Below are positions 25,610 through 33,679 of a DNA stretch of 64,000 bases, piece after piece (position 1 is the first letter of the stretch; each line of letters starts with the position of its first letter). The position numbers and the translations under genes were made by a program. Source of the DNA: Rhodobacter sp. NTK016B. Lineage in GTDB: Bacteria; Pseudomonadota; Alphaproteobacteria; Rhodobacterales; Rhodobacteraceae. The stretch spans positions 84,003 to 148,002 of the forward strand of contig NZ_JAFKOK010000016.1 in NCBI RefSeq assembly GCF_017303295.1, in the 5' to 3' direction. The notes beneath the pieces are model-generated. The model worked only from the letters and a program-made list of their open reading frames with translations, did not search any database and was not told the origin of the DNA.

Positions 25610-25978
25610 TCAGTCGCCGTCATGGCCCGAAAGCTCGTCGAGCACGCGGGTCATGATCAGCGCCACGCCGCCCACCAGCAATGAGCGGCCGATGGAATCG
25701 GTCACGTTCGACGGCGCGAAGGCCCTTGCGCCGTCCCGGCCGACCTGTGCCGCGCGCCGCAGCCGCTTGTTGCGCGGCGCGTCGCCTGCCTGCGCGGGAT
25801 CGGGGACATGGCCGACGCGCGGCTGCGCGATGAGCAGCCCGGCCCCGATTGCCAGCATGCCGCCCGCATAGGCGACCGGCGACCAGCGATCACGGCTGGC
25901 ATCAGACAGGGAATGGTCAATCGAATCAATGACATCGTCGGGATGCGAAAGCCCGGAACGCGATTTGCTGAAGAACAT
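25610..25978 (-). CDS. Small two-helix membrane protein, unknown
   Basis: This 122-residue protein is not recognised. It has a charged N terminus (SRSGLSHPDDVIDSIDHSLSD), a hydrophobic segment near residues 36-52 (YAGGMLAIGAGLLIAQP), a basic middle (RNKRLRRAAQVGRDG) and a second hydrophobic segment near 100-112 (IGRSLLVGGVALIMT). ATG at 25978 has AGGAG seven bases upstream; an upstream in-frame start at 26002 would lie within the promoter. An EcfG-like promoter stands just before it, so it may be part of the general stress response. It converges with the AidB-like gene, seven bases apart. Confidence 0.7.
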   Translation of the reverse strand: MFFSKSRSGLSHPDDVIDSIDHSLSDASRDRWSPVAYAGGMLAIGAGLLIAQPRVGHVPDPAQAGDAPRNKRLRRAAQVGRDGARAFAPSNVTDSIGRSLLVGGVALIMTRVLDELSGHDGD

Positions 25979-26000
25979 GGAGCTACTCCTGTTTCCAAGC

Positions 26001-26027
26001 AAACGTGACAGGCGCGGCTATCGTTCC
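26001..26027 (-). promoter_or_regulatory. EcfG-type general-stress promoter candidate
   Basis: On the - strand GGAAC (26027-26023) and CGTTT (26005-26001) are separated by 17 bases. This matches the alphaproteobacterial EcfG sigma factor consensus GGAAC-N16/17-CGTT. The start codon of the small membrane protein is 22 bases downstream, leaving a short leader with its AGGAG site. I cannot tell whether this genome encodes EcfG. Confidence 0.5.
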
Positions 26028-26187
26028 CTCTTGCCCCAAAGGAAAGCCCCCGAAGCCCGAAAAAAAGCGTAAGAGGGCACAGGAAATCCGTGCATTGCGC
26101 GGAAAGCCCGATACTGTTGTTTCTTGCTCTGCGTATTCAGGCCGAGTCTCTTGCGCGATGGCGGTGCCATCTTGGATGCGAACCCCG

Positions 26188-26979
26188 ATGACGTTTCAAT
26201 TCTCTGACGACGCTCCGGCGATCTATGACCGCGTGCTGGTCCCGATCTGGTTCGGTCGCTGGGCCGAGGCGCTGGTGGATCTGGTCGATCCCAAGCCCGG
26301 CGAACAGGTGCTGGACGTGGCCTGCGCGACCGGCGTGACCACGCGGCTGGTCTTTGACCGCGTCGCGCCCGCCGGACGGGTCGACGGGCTTGACGGCAAT
26401 GCGGCCATGCTGGCGCAGGCGCAGAAACTGTCCGAGGGACGCCCCATCGCCTGGATCCGAGCCGACGTCACGCAGCGCGCCGATCCCGATGAAGGCTATG
26501 ACGCGATCCTGTCGCAGTTCGGCTACCATTCCTTTCCCGACAAACCGGCGGCGCTGGCCTCGCTCAGCGCGCAGCTGGCGCCGCGCGGGCGTCTGGCCTG
26601 TTCGGTCTGGGACGGTCACAGCGCCTATACCCGCGCGCTGTGCGATGCGGTCGAGCGGCATGTCTCGGCCGATCTGGCCGCGCAGATGCGATCATTGCGC
26701 GAAACGGCGGGGGCGCATGAACTGGCGCAGGATTTCCTTGCTGCCGGTTTGCACGACGTAAGGGTGATCCGGCAGGAAAAGATGATCGAGATCCCGCCGG
26801 TTCGCGATTTCGTGCCCAAGCATCTGGCCGCGCTGCCGCTGGGCGGCGTGTTCGGTGCGATCGATTCCTGCCTGCGCGACGCGCTGATCGCCGATGTCGA
26901 AGCCACGCTCGCCCCGCTCATGCAAGACGACCGGATTGTGTATCCGGACGCCGTGCATGTCGTGATGGGCCACAGGTAG
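26188..26979 (+). CDS. Class I SAM-dependent methyltransferase
   Basis: This 263-residue methyltransferase of the UbiE-like Methyltransf_11/25 type has motif I VLDVACATGVTTRL, the acidic GRVDGLDGNAAML region, motif II YDAILSQFGYHSFPD and motif III PRGRLACSVW. The substrate is not known. The start is uncertain: ATG 26188 (MTFQFSDDAPAIYD) fits the family, and an in-frame ATG at 26158 would overlap a 6-bp hairpin (26157-26171). The 160 bases upstream are A-rich and non-coding in appearance. It lies on the opposite strand from the DMSP operon and converges with it. Confidence 0.85.
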   Translation: MTFQFSDDAPAIYDRVLVPIWFGRWAEALVDLVDPKPGEQVLDVACATGVTTRLVFDRVAPAGRVDGLDGNAAMLAQAQKLSEGRPIAWIRADVTQRADPDEGYDAILSQFGYHSFPDKPAALASLSAQLAPRGRLACSVWDGHSAYTRALCDAVERHVSADLAAQMRSLRETAGAHELAQDFLAAGLHDVRVIRQEKMIEIPPVRDFVPKHLAALPLGGVFGAIDSCLRDALIADVEATLAPLMQDDRIVYPDAVHVVMGHR

Positions 26980-27007
26980 GCGGTCGGTCCGGGGCCTTGG
27001 CGGGGCG

Positions 27008-27715
27008 TCAGATCCCCTCTTTCATCCGGCTCTTACGCCGTCCGGTCAGCACCATGCCCGGTGCGTTCAGCCGTTCCTCGGGCCCGACCCAGGCATAGGC
27101 CAGAAGGCAGGGGTCCAGATCGGCGGTGGTGATCCGGTGCTCATGCTCGGCCCGGTTCAAAATCAGCGAGCCGGGGGCATGCACGGCGGCATCGTTTTCC
27201 GACCATGCGCCCGAGATCGAGATATAGCTTTCCTCGATATCCTTGTGGCTGTGCTGCGGATAGACCGTGCTCGGTGCGAACAGCACAAAGCCAAGGATCA
27301 AGCGCTCCGAAACGACCGGGCCACGCGGGCCCAGCACTTCGCAATAGGCGTATTTCTTGGCCAGTGATCTGGGCACCTTTTCGTAGCCGTATTCCCATGT
27401 CAGCAGCGGCGCGACCCGCGACAGCGCACGCGCCATGCCGGTCATCGCGCCCCGCTCGCCCAGATCCAGCGCGCGGGGCAGGTGGGCGGTGACGGGTTTC
27501 TCGGTCGGCGCGCGCTGGGTCAGCGCGGGATTGGTGTCGATGAGCAACGACAGCGCGTCGCGCACCCGCTTGCGATGCGCGCGGATCAGCCGGCTGCCGC
27601 CGGCCGATCCATGACGGTATAGCGCGTCGAATTCCCGCAGCAGGTAGAGCCATGCGGGCATGTCCTGAAGGCGCTGAGCCTCGGGCACGAAATCCGGCGA
27701 AGCGACTGGCTCCAT
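27008..27715 (-). CDS. dddL: DMSP lyase (cupin type)
   Basis: DddL splits dimethylsulfoniopropionate into dimethyl sulfide and acrylate. The 235-residue protein has an N-terminal helical region and a C-terminal cupin barrel. The metal-binding and catalytic cluster is visible in YPQHSHKDIEESYISISG (two His, Glu and Tyr), with the last His in NRAEHEHRI. The size fits DddL rather than the shorter DddQ/DddW. It follows acuI by three bases, and the acuR-acuI-dddL order is that of Rhodobacter sphaeroides. ATG at 27715 is the only reasonable start. Confidence 0.92.
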   Translation of the reverse strand: MEPVASPDFVPEAQRLQDMPAWLYLLREFDALYRHGSAGGSRLIRAHRKRVRDALSLLIDTNPALTQRAPTEKPVTAHLPRALDLGERGAMTGMARALSRVAPLLTWEYGYEKVPRSLAKKYAYCEVLGPRGPVVSERLILGFVLFAPSTVYPQHSHKDIEESYISISGAWSENDAAVHAPGSLILNRAEHEHRITTADLDPCLLAYAWVGPEERLNAPGMVLTGRRKSRMKEGI

Positions 27716-27718
27716 CGC

Positions 27719-28711
27719 TTACCCCAGTTCTGGCGCCACGGGCACAATCACCCGACCACGGATCTGGCCCTTCAGGAATTTGGGCGCGGCGTCGATCACC
27801 TCGGCAAAGGGCAGCTCAACCGACAGCGCGTCGAGCTTGTCGAGATCCAGCTCGGAGGCCAGCGCATCCCACGCGGCGCGGCGGCGATCGGCCGGGCACA
27901 TCACGCTGTCCACACCCGCCAGCGTCACGCCGCGCAGGATGAAGGGGGCGACGCTTGCGGGCAGGTCCATCCCTGCCGCCAGACCGCAGGCCGCGACCGT
28001 GCCGCCATAGCGCGTCATCGACAGCAGGTTCGCCAGCACCGCCGAACCCGCGACATCGACGCCGCCCGCGAAGCGTTCTTTGTTCAGCGCGCGGGGTTTG
28101 CCCGACAATTCGTCGCGGGCGACGATGCTCGACGCGCCCAGCGAGGTCAGGAACTCTGCCTCTTCCGCGCGCCCGGTGACCGCCGCGACATCGTAGCCGC
28201 GCCCGGCCAGCAGCGTCACGGCGACACTGCCCACGCCGCCCGCAGCGCCGGTCACGGCGACGGGGCCCGCATCCGGTGCGACGCCGTGCTTTTCAAGGGC
28301 CTGCACGCACAGCATGGCCGTGTAGCCCGCCGTGCCGATCGCCATCGCGCGCTTCATCGAGATTGCCTCGGGCAGCGGCACCAGCCAGTCTCCCTTCACG
28401 CGGGCGAATTTGGCCAGCCCGCCCCAATGCACTTCGCCGACGCCCCAGCCGTTCAGCACGACCTTGTCGCCAGCCTTGTAATCCGGGTGGCTGCTTTCGC
28501 GCACGATGCCCGAGAAATCGATCCCGGGCACCATCGGGAACTTGCGCACCACGGGCGAGGCGCCGGTGATCGCCAGCGCGTCCTTGTAGTTCAGGGTCGA
28601 ATAGGCGACCTCGACCAGCACGTCGCCCTCGGGCAGCTGAGCTGTGTCGACCTGCGTTTGCGAGACACTCTGCGCGTCGTCGGTCTTCTCGATCAGGATG
28701 GCATCGAACAT
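27719..28711 (-). CDS. acuI: Acrylyl-CoA reductase (NADPH)
   Basis: AcuI reduces acryloyl-CoA to propionyl-CoA and removes the toxic product of DMSP cleavage. The 330-residue protein is of the YhdH/zinc-free medium-chain dehydrogenase type. The N-terminal [14 protein letters not shown], the [13 protein letters not shown] block and the nucleotide-binding [16 protein letters not shown] with [12 protein letters not shown] are present. It lies between acuR (19-base overlap) and dddL (three-base gap), so all three are probably one transcript. Confidence 0.95.
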   Translation of the reverse strand: MFDAILIEKTDDAQSVSQTQVDTAQLPEGDVLVEVAYSTLNYKDALAITGASPVVRKFPMVPGIDFSGIVRESSHPDYKAGDKVVLNGWGVGEVHWGGLAKFARVKGDWLVPLPEAISMKRAMAIGTAGYTAMLCVQALEKHGVAPDAGPVAVTGAAGGVGSVAVTLLAGRGYDVAAVTGRAEEAEFLTSLGASSIVARDELSGKPRALNKERFAGGVDVAGSAVLANLLSMTRYGGTVAACGLAAGMDLPASVAPFILRGVTLAGVDSVMCPADRRRAAWDALASELDLDKLDALSVELPFAEVIDAAPKFLKGQIRGRVIVPVAPELG

Positions 28712-29379
28712 GCGGGCTCCTCCTTGGAGATTGGGGAAATCAGGGTGAAATAGGTGTCGGCGAAGCGCCGCAGCGGGGCAGGGCTTCCCTCCATCTTGGC
28801 GCGCAGCACCGCACCTTCCCAGCCGGTCCAGAACATGGCGGCCAGGGCGTCAGGATCGGTGCCGGGCGGCAACTCTGCCGCGCGCAGGCAGCGCGCGGTG
28901 CGGGTCTGCCAGTCATTGAGGACCGCGATCAGGGCGGCGCGGAAATCTTCGGGCAGGGCGCCCATTTCCTGCCCCAGATTGCCGATCAGGCAGCCGCGGC
29001 GGAAGTTGTGCCGCGCCATCCCGGCCTCGGCATCGCGGGTGAAAGCGCGCAGCCGGTCGAGCGGCGGCAGGCTGTCATCGGACAAGGCGCTTTCCAGCTT
29101 GGCCACGAAATAGCCGTGATAGGCCTCGATCAGCGCGCTGCCGAACGCGGCCTTGGACGGGAAATGGTGGTAGAAACTGCCCTTCTGCACGCCCGCAGCC
29201 CTGAGGATCTCATCGACCCCCGTCGCGCCGTATCCCTTTTCCGTCAGATGGATCAGCCCCGCGCGGATCAGGCGCTGCCGGGTCTCGGACCGGTCGGGCG
29301 CGGTGCGCGGACGGCCCCGCGGACGCGGTTGCGCGACAAGCGCATCAGGGGACGACTCAGGGGCGGTGGGCTGGCTCAT
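28693..29379 (-). CDS. acuR: TetR-family repressor of acrylate/DMSP genes
   Basis: AcuR represses acuR-acuI-dddL in Rhodobacter and is released by acrylate. The 228-residue protein has a TetR N-terminal helix-turn-helix (about residues 30-75) with [27 protein letters not shown], and a C-terminal ligand-binding domain with [13 protein letters not shown]. The start [10 protein letters not shown] at 29379 is chosen over a longer upstream frame because a 20-bp palindrome at 29389-29408 sits just before it. The 3' end overlaps acuI by 19 bases. Confidence 0.92.
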   Translation of the reverse strand: MSQPTAPESSPDALVAQPRPRGRPRTAPDRSETRQRLIRAGLIHLTEKGYGATGVDEILRAAGVQKGSFYHHFPSKAAFGSALIEAYHGYFVAKLESALSDDSLPPLDRLRAFTRDAEAGMARHNFRRGCLIGNLGQEMGALPEDFRAALIAVLNDWQTRTARCLRAAELPPGTDPDALAAMFWTGWEGAVLRAKMEGSPAPLRRFADTYFTLISPISKEEPACSMPS

Positions 29380-29388
29380 GCCAATTAA

Positions 29389-29408
29389 TTGACAGATCGG
29401 TCTGTTAA
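29389..29408 (-). promoter_or_regulatory. AcuR operator candidate
   Basis: TTGACAGATCGGTCTGTTAA is an imperfect palindrome (16 of 20 positions symmetric, core ACAGA-N4-TCTGT) starting 10 bases upstream of the acuR start codon. Its length and position are as expected for autorepression by a TetR-family protein; AcuR would then also control acuI and dddL. Confidence 0.65.
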
Positions 29409-29431
29409 ATGCAAGCCAAGCCTTTGCGGGC

Positions 29432-29785
29432 CTATACCTCGCCCAATCCCGCCTGTGGCAGCAGGGTCGCGATCTTGTAGAGCAGGGATTTCGCGGCGCG
29501 GTGGCGGGGATGCTCTTCGTCCCCGGCAATCGCGCGCAGGGCCTCGCCCAGAACGGCGGCCTCGTCCGGGGTCAGGGCGATGGCAGGCAGCACGAGCGGC
29601 GCGCGCAGGATATAGCCAAGCCCGCGCTCGCCCTCGACCGGGATGCCGGTGGCGGCCATCATCGTCATGTCGCGCCAGATCGTGCGGGTCGAGACGCCCA
29701 TCGCATCGGCCAGTTCGGCCGCCGTGTGCAGCTTTCCGTCGCGCAGGATCTGAACGAGGTCGTAAAGGCGTTGGTCGCGGTTCAT
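29432..29785 (-). CDS. HTH_11 (DeoR/YafY-type) regulator lacking the WYL domain
   Basis: The protein has 117 residues. The N-terminal 60 residues are the winged helix-turn-helix of YafY-type regulators (NRDQRLYDLVQILRDGKLHT with STRTIWRDMTMM), followed by IPVEGERGLGYILR. Full YafY-type regulators have 230-320 residues with a WYL ligand domain; that part is missing, and the protein ends after a short helical stretch. ATG at 29785 is followed by MNRDQ. An 18-bp palindrome is 15 bases upstream, probably its own operator. It could be a self-contained short regulator or a decayed gene. It lies 52 bases upstream of acuR on the same strand. Confidence 0.8.
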   Translation of the reverse strand: MNRDQRLYDLVQILRDGKLHTAAELADAMGVSTRTIWRDMTMMAATGIPVEGERGLGYILRAPLVLPAIALTPDEAAVLGEALRAIAGDEEHPRHRAAKSLLYKIATLLPQAGLGEV

Positions 29786-29799
29786 CAATCTACCCCCAA

Positions 29800-29817
29800 C
29801 TGACAAAATACTGTCAG
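29800..29817 (-). promoter_or_regulatory. Palindromic operator of the HTH_11 regulator
   Basis: CTGACA (29800-29805) and TGTCAG (29812-29817) form a perfect inverted repeat with a six-base AT-rich spacer, 15 bases upstream of the HTH gene and 135 bases upstream of the divergent tatA. It probably serves autoregulation; an effect on tatA cannot be excluded. Confidence 0.6.
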
Positions 29818-29952
29818 GAGAACCGCGCCGCCACCCCCTTCGGTGCCGGATTCAGTCTAGGATCGCGGCGCGCACTGCCCTATTTCAGGGATGAAATCAG
29901 CGCCCGACCGGCCGAGCAGCGTCGAACGGGCCCCGCAGAAAGGGACTGAGCC

Positions 29953-30180
29953 ATGCTCAACAATATTGGTATTCCCGGCATTCTTCTGATCGCCGTGGTC
30001 GTCCTCGTGCTCTTTGGTCGCGGCAAGGTCGCCGGCCTGATGGGCGAAGTCGGCAAGGGCATCACTGCCTTCAAGCGCGGCGTCAAGGATGGCAGCGAAG
30101 AGCTGGAAAATCAGCGCGAGACCCCGGCCGAGGGCGCGCGCGACGTGACCCCCGCCGAAGCCGAACGCGACCGTACCTGA
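29953..30180 (+). CDS. tatA: Sec-independent protein translocase TatA
   Basis: TatA forms the pore-like oligomer that moves folded, twin-arginine proteins across the inner membrane. The 75-residue protein starts with MLNNIGIPGILLIAVVVLVL (the short membrane helix), then the hinge FGRGK, the amphipathic helix VAGLMGEVGKGITAFKRG and a charged tail. ATG 29953 follows AAAGGGA. tatB starts 55 bases on. Confidence 0.96.
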   Translation: MLNNIGIPGILLIAVVVLVLFGRGKVAGLMGEVGKGITAFKRGVKDGSEELENQRETPAEGARDVTPAEAERDRT

Positions 30181-30235
30181 ACGGTACACCGCGCGGTTCG
30201 TCCGCGCATTCTCCGGTCGCAGCAAGGAGCGGCGC

Positions 30236-31180
30236 ATGTTCGACATCGGTTGGTCGGAAATGATGGTCGTCGGCGTGGTGGCGCTGATTGTGGTGGGTCC
30301 CAAGGACCTGCCCAAGATGTTTCACACGCTGGGCGAGTTCACGGGCAAAGCCCGGGGCATGGCGCGCGAATTCCAGCGCGCGATGGATGCTGCGGCCAAG
30401 GAATCCGGTGTCGGCGACATCGCCCGTGACTTCAAGCGCGCCTCGTCGGGGAAAGCCCTGAAGGAAGCCGCCGGTTTCGACGATATCGAGAAGGAATTCC
30501 GCGATATCGGGCGGCTGAAGCCGGATGTGCGCACGCCGTCCTCGCAAACCGGCAAGACCTATTCCAAGAACGGGCCGACCCTTCCGCCCGATCCCGATTC
30601 GCCGCGTCCCCCCGCCGGGAACCCGGTGCAATCGGCCGAGGCCATGGCCGACGAGTTCGAAGCCGAGGATGACGAGATCGTTGCGCAGGATCTCGCGCGC
30701 CGGAACGCCGAGATGTCGGCGACCGAGGCCGAGCGCCTGAAAAAGGTCCAGAAATCCGAGGCCGCGCGCCGTAAGGCCGCCGATATCCGCGCCCGCCGCG
30801 AGGCGGACACACAGACGGAAGCACCGGCAGCGGCGGCGCCCTCGACCGAGGCATCCGCGGAGGCACCTGCAGCGGAAACGCCCGCGCCGAAGACCACCAC
30901 CCGCAAGGCTCCGGCGAAGAAAGCCACGTCCGACGCGTCGAAGACCGCGCCCGCCAAAAAAACGGCTGCGAAGAAGACGCCCGCCAAATCGACGGCCACC
31001 AAAGCGACCGCGCCCAAATCCGCGCCCGCGCAGGAAGCCGCGTCCAAAAGCACAGCGAAGACCGCCGCGCCCCGCAAATCGCGGGCCAAGGCCCCGGCGT
31101 CGGGCGCGACGTCCGGCACGGCTACCGATACCGCTTCGGGCAGCGGCACCTCCGCAACCCCGACTGACAGCGAGTCCTGA
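30236..31180 (+). CDS. tatB: TatB with histone-H1-like C-terminal tail
   Basis: Residues 1-25 (MFDIGWSEMMVVGVVALIVV) and GPKDLPKMFHTLGEFTGKAR are a normal TatB membrane helix and amphipathic helix, which bind the signal peptide with TatC. The protein has 314 residues, about twice the usual length. From about residue 195 the tail is almost only Ala, Lys, Pro, Thr and Ser (for example PAKKTAAKKTPAKSTATKAT), resembling bacterial histone-H1-like proteins (AlgP/PhaF type). It should face the cytoplasm. Its role is unknown: it may hold the complex near nucleic acid or polymers, or be a flexible spacer. Confidence 0.93.
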   Translation: MFDIGWSEMMVVGVVALIVVGPKDLPKMFHTLGEFTGKARGMAREFQRAMDAAAKESGVGDIARDFKRASSGKALKEAAGFDDIEKEFRDIGRLKPDVRTPSSQTGKTYSKNGPTLPPDPDSPRPPAGNPVQSAEAMADEFEAEDDEIVAQDLARRNAEMSATEAERLKKVQKSEAARRKAADIRARREADTQTEAPAAAAPSTEASAEAPAAETPAPKTTTRKAPAKKATSDASKTAPAKKTAAKKTPAKSTATKATAPKSAPAQEAASKSTAKTAAPRKSRAKAPASGATSGTATDTASGSGTSATPTDSES

Positions 31181-31185
31181 TAGAT

Positions 31186-32076
31186 ATGGCCGCCAATACC
31201 AACACCCAGGATTCGATCGACGATACCTCGGCCCCGCTAATCGAGCATCTGGCCGAGCTGCGCACCCGGCTGATCTGGTCGGTAGTGGCCTTCGTTGTCG
31301 CGATGGTGCTCTGTTTCACCGTCGGCGACCAGCTTCTCGACTTCCTGCTCAAGCCGATCGAATCGACCATGCGGTCGCTGGGCAACCCCAATCCTGTGAT
31401 GCAGTACACCGCGCCGCAGGAATACTTCTTCACGCTGGTACAGATCTCGGTCGTGGGCGGCTTCGTCTTGTCCTTCCCGGTGATCGGCTACCAGCTCTGG
31501 CGCTTCGTCGCGCCCGGCCTTTACAAGTCCGAGCAGAGCGCCTTCCTGCCGTTCCTGATCTCGTCGCCCGCCTTGTTCCTCGCGGGCGCCGCCTTCGCGC
31601 ATTACGTCGTCGTGCCGATGGCGATGAGCTTTTTCCTTGGCTTCGCCGATCTGCCCTCGCTGGTCGCCGCGTATTTCGCCCAAGGCGATCTGAGCGTGAC
31701 GCCGGGCGAGGTCGCAACCCGCGAAGGGATCGAGATCGTCTTCAACGGCAAGGTCAACGAGACACTCGACATCACGCTGAAGATGATCATCGCCTTCGGC
31801 CTGTGCTTCCAGCTGCCGGTCTTGCTGACGCTGATGGGCAAGGCCGGGCTGATCTCGGCGGCGGCGCTGCGCAATGGGCGCAAATGGGCGGTCGTGGGCA
31901 TTCTGGCGCTCGCCGCTCTGGTGACGCCGCCGGATGTGATTACGCAGGTGATCCTGTTCTCGGTCGTCTACGCGCTTTATGAAATCTCCGTTCTGCTGGT
32001 GGCGCGTGTCGAGAAGAAGCGCAACGCCGATCTGATGGCCGAAGGCCTGCTGGACCCCGAAGATCTCGAAGACTAA
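31186..32076 (+). CDS. tatC: Sec-independent protein translocase TatC
   Basis: TatC is the six-helix membrane core that recognises the twin-arginine signal. The 296-residue protein has the N-terminal LIEHLAELRTRLIWSVVAF signature, PQEYFFTLVQISVVGGFVLSFP, and the GLCFQLPVLLTLMGKAGLIS block. A longer periplasmic loop (ATREGIEIVFNGKVNETLD) lies around residues 170-200, as in other alphaproteobacteria. It starts five bases after tatB, and its TAA overlaps the next ATG by one base. Confidence 0.96.
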   Translation: MAANTNTQDSIDDTSAPLIEHLAELRTRLIWSVVAFVVAMVLCFTVGDQLLDFLLKPIESTMRSLGNPNPVMQYTAPQEYFFTLVQISVVGGFVLSFPVIGYQLWRFVAPGLYKSEQSAFLPFLISSPALFLAGAAFAHYVVVPMAMSFFLGFADLPSLVAAYFAQGDLSVTPGEVATREGIEIVFNGKVNETLDITLKMIIAFGLCFQLPVLLTLMGKAGLISAAALRNGRKWAVVGILALAALVTPPDVITQVILFSVVYALYEISVLLVARVEKKRNADLMAEGLLDPEDLED

Positions 32077-32918
32077 TGGACGACGTATCGCTGAAACGGA
32101 TCGCCGAGGCGCTCGAGCGCCTCAGCCCGCCGCCCGCCGCGGCCCCGGATTTTACGCAGGCCGACGCATTCGTCTGGCATACCGGGCCCGAACGGCTGGT
32201 GCCGGTGACGCAGGTCAATCGGGTGCCACTGGCGCTGCTCAAGGCGATCGGGCGGGCGCGCGACATCCTGCTGCAGAACACGCTGCAATTCGCCCGGGGC
32301 TATGCCGCGAACAACGCGCTGTTGTGGGGCGCGCGGGGAATGGGCAAGTCGTCACTGGTGAAAGCCGTCCATGCCGAGGTGCTGGCGCAGGGCCTGCCCT
32401 GCACGCTGGTCGAGATCCAGCGCGAGGATCTGCCCAGCGTGGGCCGCCTGCTGGGCCATCTGCGCACCGCGCCGGAACAACGGTTCGTGCTGTTTTGTGA
32501 CGATCTTTCGTTTTCCCATGACGACCAGCATTACAAATCCCTCAAGGCGCTGCTCGATGGCGGGATCGAGGGGCGGCCGGATAATGTGATCCTCTATGCC
32601 ACATCGAACCGGCGTCACCTGATGCCGCGCGACATGATCGAGAACGAGCGGTCCTCGGCGATCTCGCCTTCCGAGGCGGTCGAGGAAAAGGTTTCGCTGT
32701 CGGATCGGTTCGGGCTGTGGCTGGGTTTCCATCCCTGTTCGCAGGACGAATATCTGGCGATGATCGACGGCTATGTCGCCGAGCACAATCTGTCGGTCGA
32801 CCCCGAGCAGCTTCGCGCCGAGGCGATCGAATGGCAGGCGACGCGCGGCGGGCGGTCGGGCCGGGTGGCGTGGCAGTTCTTCTGCGACCTTGCCGGGCGG
32901 ATGGGCAAAGCGATCTGA
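32076..32918 (+). CDS. DUF815-family AAA ATPase
   Basis: This 280-residue cytosolic ATPase belongs to DUF815. Walker A is GARGMGKSS near residue 90 and Walker B VLFCDDLSF near residue 145. Sensor residues follow in NVILYATSNRRHLMPRDM, and the C-terminal region has SLSDRFGLWLGFHP. Its function is not established. The ATG overlaps the tatC stop by one base, so it is translationally coupled to the Tat translocase genes, which suggests but does not prove a link to export or envelope work. Confidence 0.88.
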   Translation: MDDVSLKRIAEALERLSPPPAAAPDFTQADAFVWHTGPERLVPVTQVNRVPLALLKAIGRARDILLQNTLQFARGYAANNALLWGARGMGKSSLVKAVHAEVLAQGLPCTLVEIQREDLPSVGRLLGHLRTAPEQRFVLFCDDLSFSHDDQHYKSLKALLDGGIEGRPDNVILYATSNRRHLMPRDMIENERSSAISPSEAVEEKVSLSDRFGLWLGFHPCSQDEYLAMIDGYVAEHNLSVDPEQLRAEAIEWQATRGGRSGRVAWQFFCDLAGRMGKAI

Positions 32919-32959
32919 GGCGGAACGGTGCGTGCCTCACGCACCCTACAGCCGCGCGC

Positions 32960-33388
32960 TTAGTCGGGGATCCAGCGCGCAAGCCGCGCCGCGTTCACGC
33001 CACGGTCCGAATAGCCGAACCGCGCGCGCGACAGCGCAACGATGCGCGTGCCATCGCCTTCGGGTATCAGCCGGATCGAGACGTAATCGGGAAAGCGCAT
33101 CAGCGCGGTCCGCGCGATCCAGGTGCCGGACATCTCGTCTCCCGCCAGCAGCTCGGCCCCTTCGCGCCGCGCGGTCACGGCGATCCGCTCGGCCGCCTCG
33201 TCCGGCGATAGCGCGACGACACGGTCGACGCGCGCGAAATTAGGGCGCTCGGGGTCGGGCGCGGTCACCGGGTCCACATTCCAGACCTGCGGATCGGACG
33301 GCGCGACGCGGACATAGACGGCGAAAGCAAGGAACAGCGCCACAAGCGCCGCGAGCATGATCAGGATCAGCAGAAGGGGGCGCAGCAT
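32960..33388 (-). CDS. DUF1499 family protein, membrane-anchored
   Basis: This 142-residue protein has an N-terminal hydrophobic helix (about residues 4-25, LLLILIMLAALVALFLAFAV) that could be an anchor or an uncleaved signal, followed by a DUF1499 domain with YVRVAPSDPQVWNVD near its start and RFPDYVSIRLIPEGDGTRIV later. Function unknown. It is transcribed leftward, converging with the DUF815 gene. The 291 bases between it and glmU contain the glmU promoter and nothing else I can identify. Confidence 0.85.
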   Translation of the reverse strand: MLRPLLLILIMLAALVALFLAFAVYVRVAPSDPQVWNVDPVTAPDPERPNFARVDRVVALSPDEAAERIAVTARREGAELLAGDEMSGTWIARTALMRFPDYVSIRLIPEGDGTRIVALSRARFGYSDRGVNAARLARWIPD

Positions 33389-33625
33389 CGGGACCTCGGG
33401 TCTGGGAAAGGGAGAGCGGCGCGCCGCAGGCGAAACGGGCGGCGCCGTGTTCTTGGAGCGAAGTTAACACCCGGCGCCCCTCGCTTGCCAAGCCCTTGCG
33501 GCCCGTCCCCCGGAAGCGTGATCGCGGGGCCGCAACGCTATGCGCAGTGAAAACCGCGATTGCGGGCCGGTTAGCGGGATTTTGCGCGTGTTTCAGCCTG
33601 TCACGCAGTGTGATAGGCGGCTTGC

Positions 33626-33653
33626 TTGCATTGGGGCCTCCTTCGGCTAGAAC
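33626..33653 (+). promoter_or_regulatory. Candidate glmU-glmS promoter
   Basis: TTGCAT (33626-33631) and TAGAAC (33648-33653) are 16 bases apart, 27 bases before the glmU start. This is a reasonable sigma-70 pair in the only gap ahead of the operon. There is no glmS-ribozyme-like structure here. Confidence 0.4.
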
Positions 33654-33679
33654 CAGCAAAAATCAAGAGCAGGAAGAGC

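Noticed and set aside
26005..26187. Extended N terminus of the methyltransferase.
   Set aside because: The region overlaps the EcfG-like promoter, is A-rich, and the family fold starts at about 26188.
33389..33679. A glmS ribozyme or riboswitch upstream of glmU-glmS.
   Set aside because: No such structure could be traced, and glmS itself has only three bases of upstream space; these ribozymes are typical of Firmicutes.
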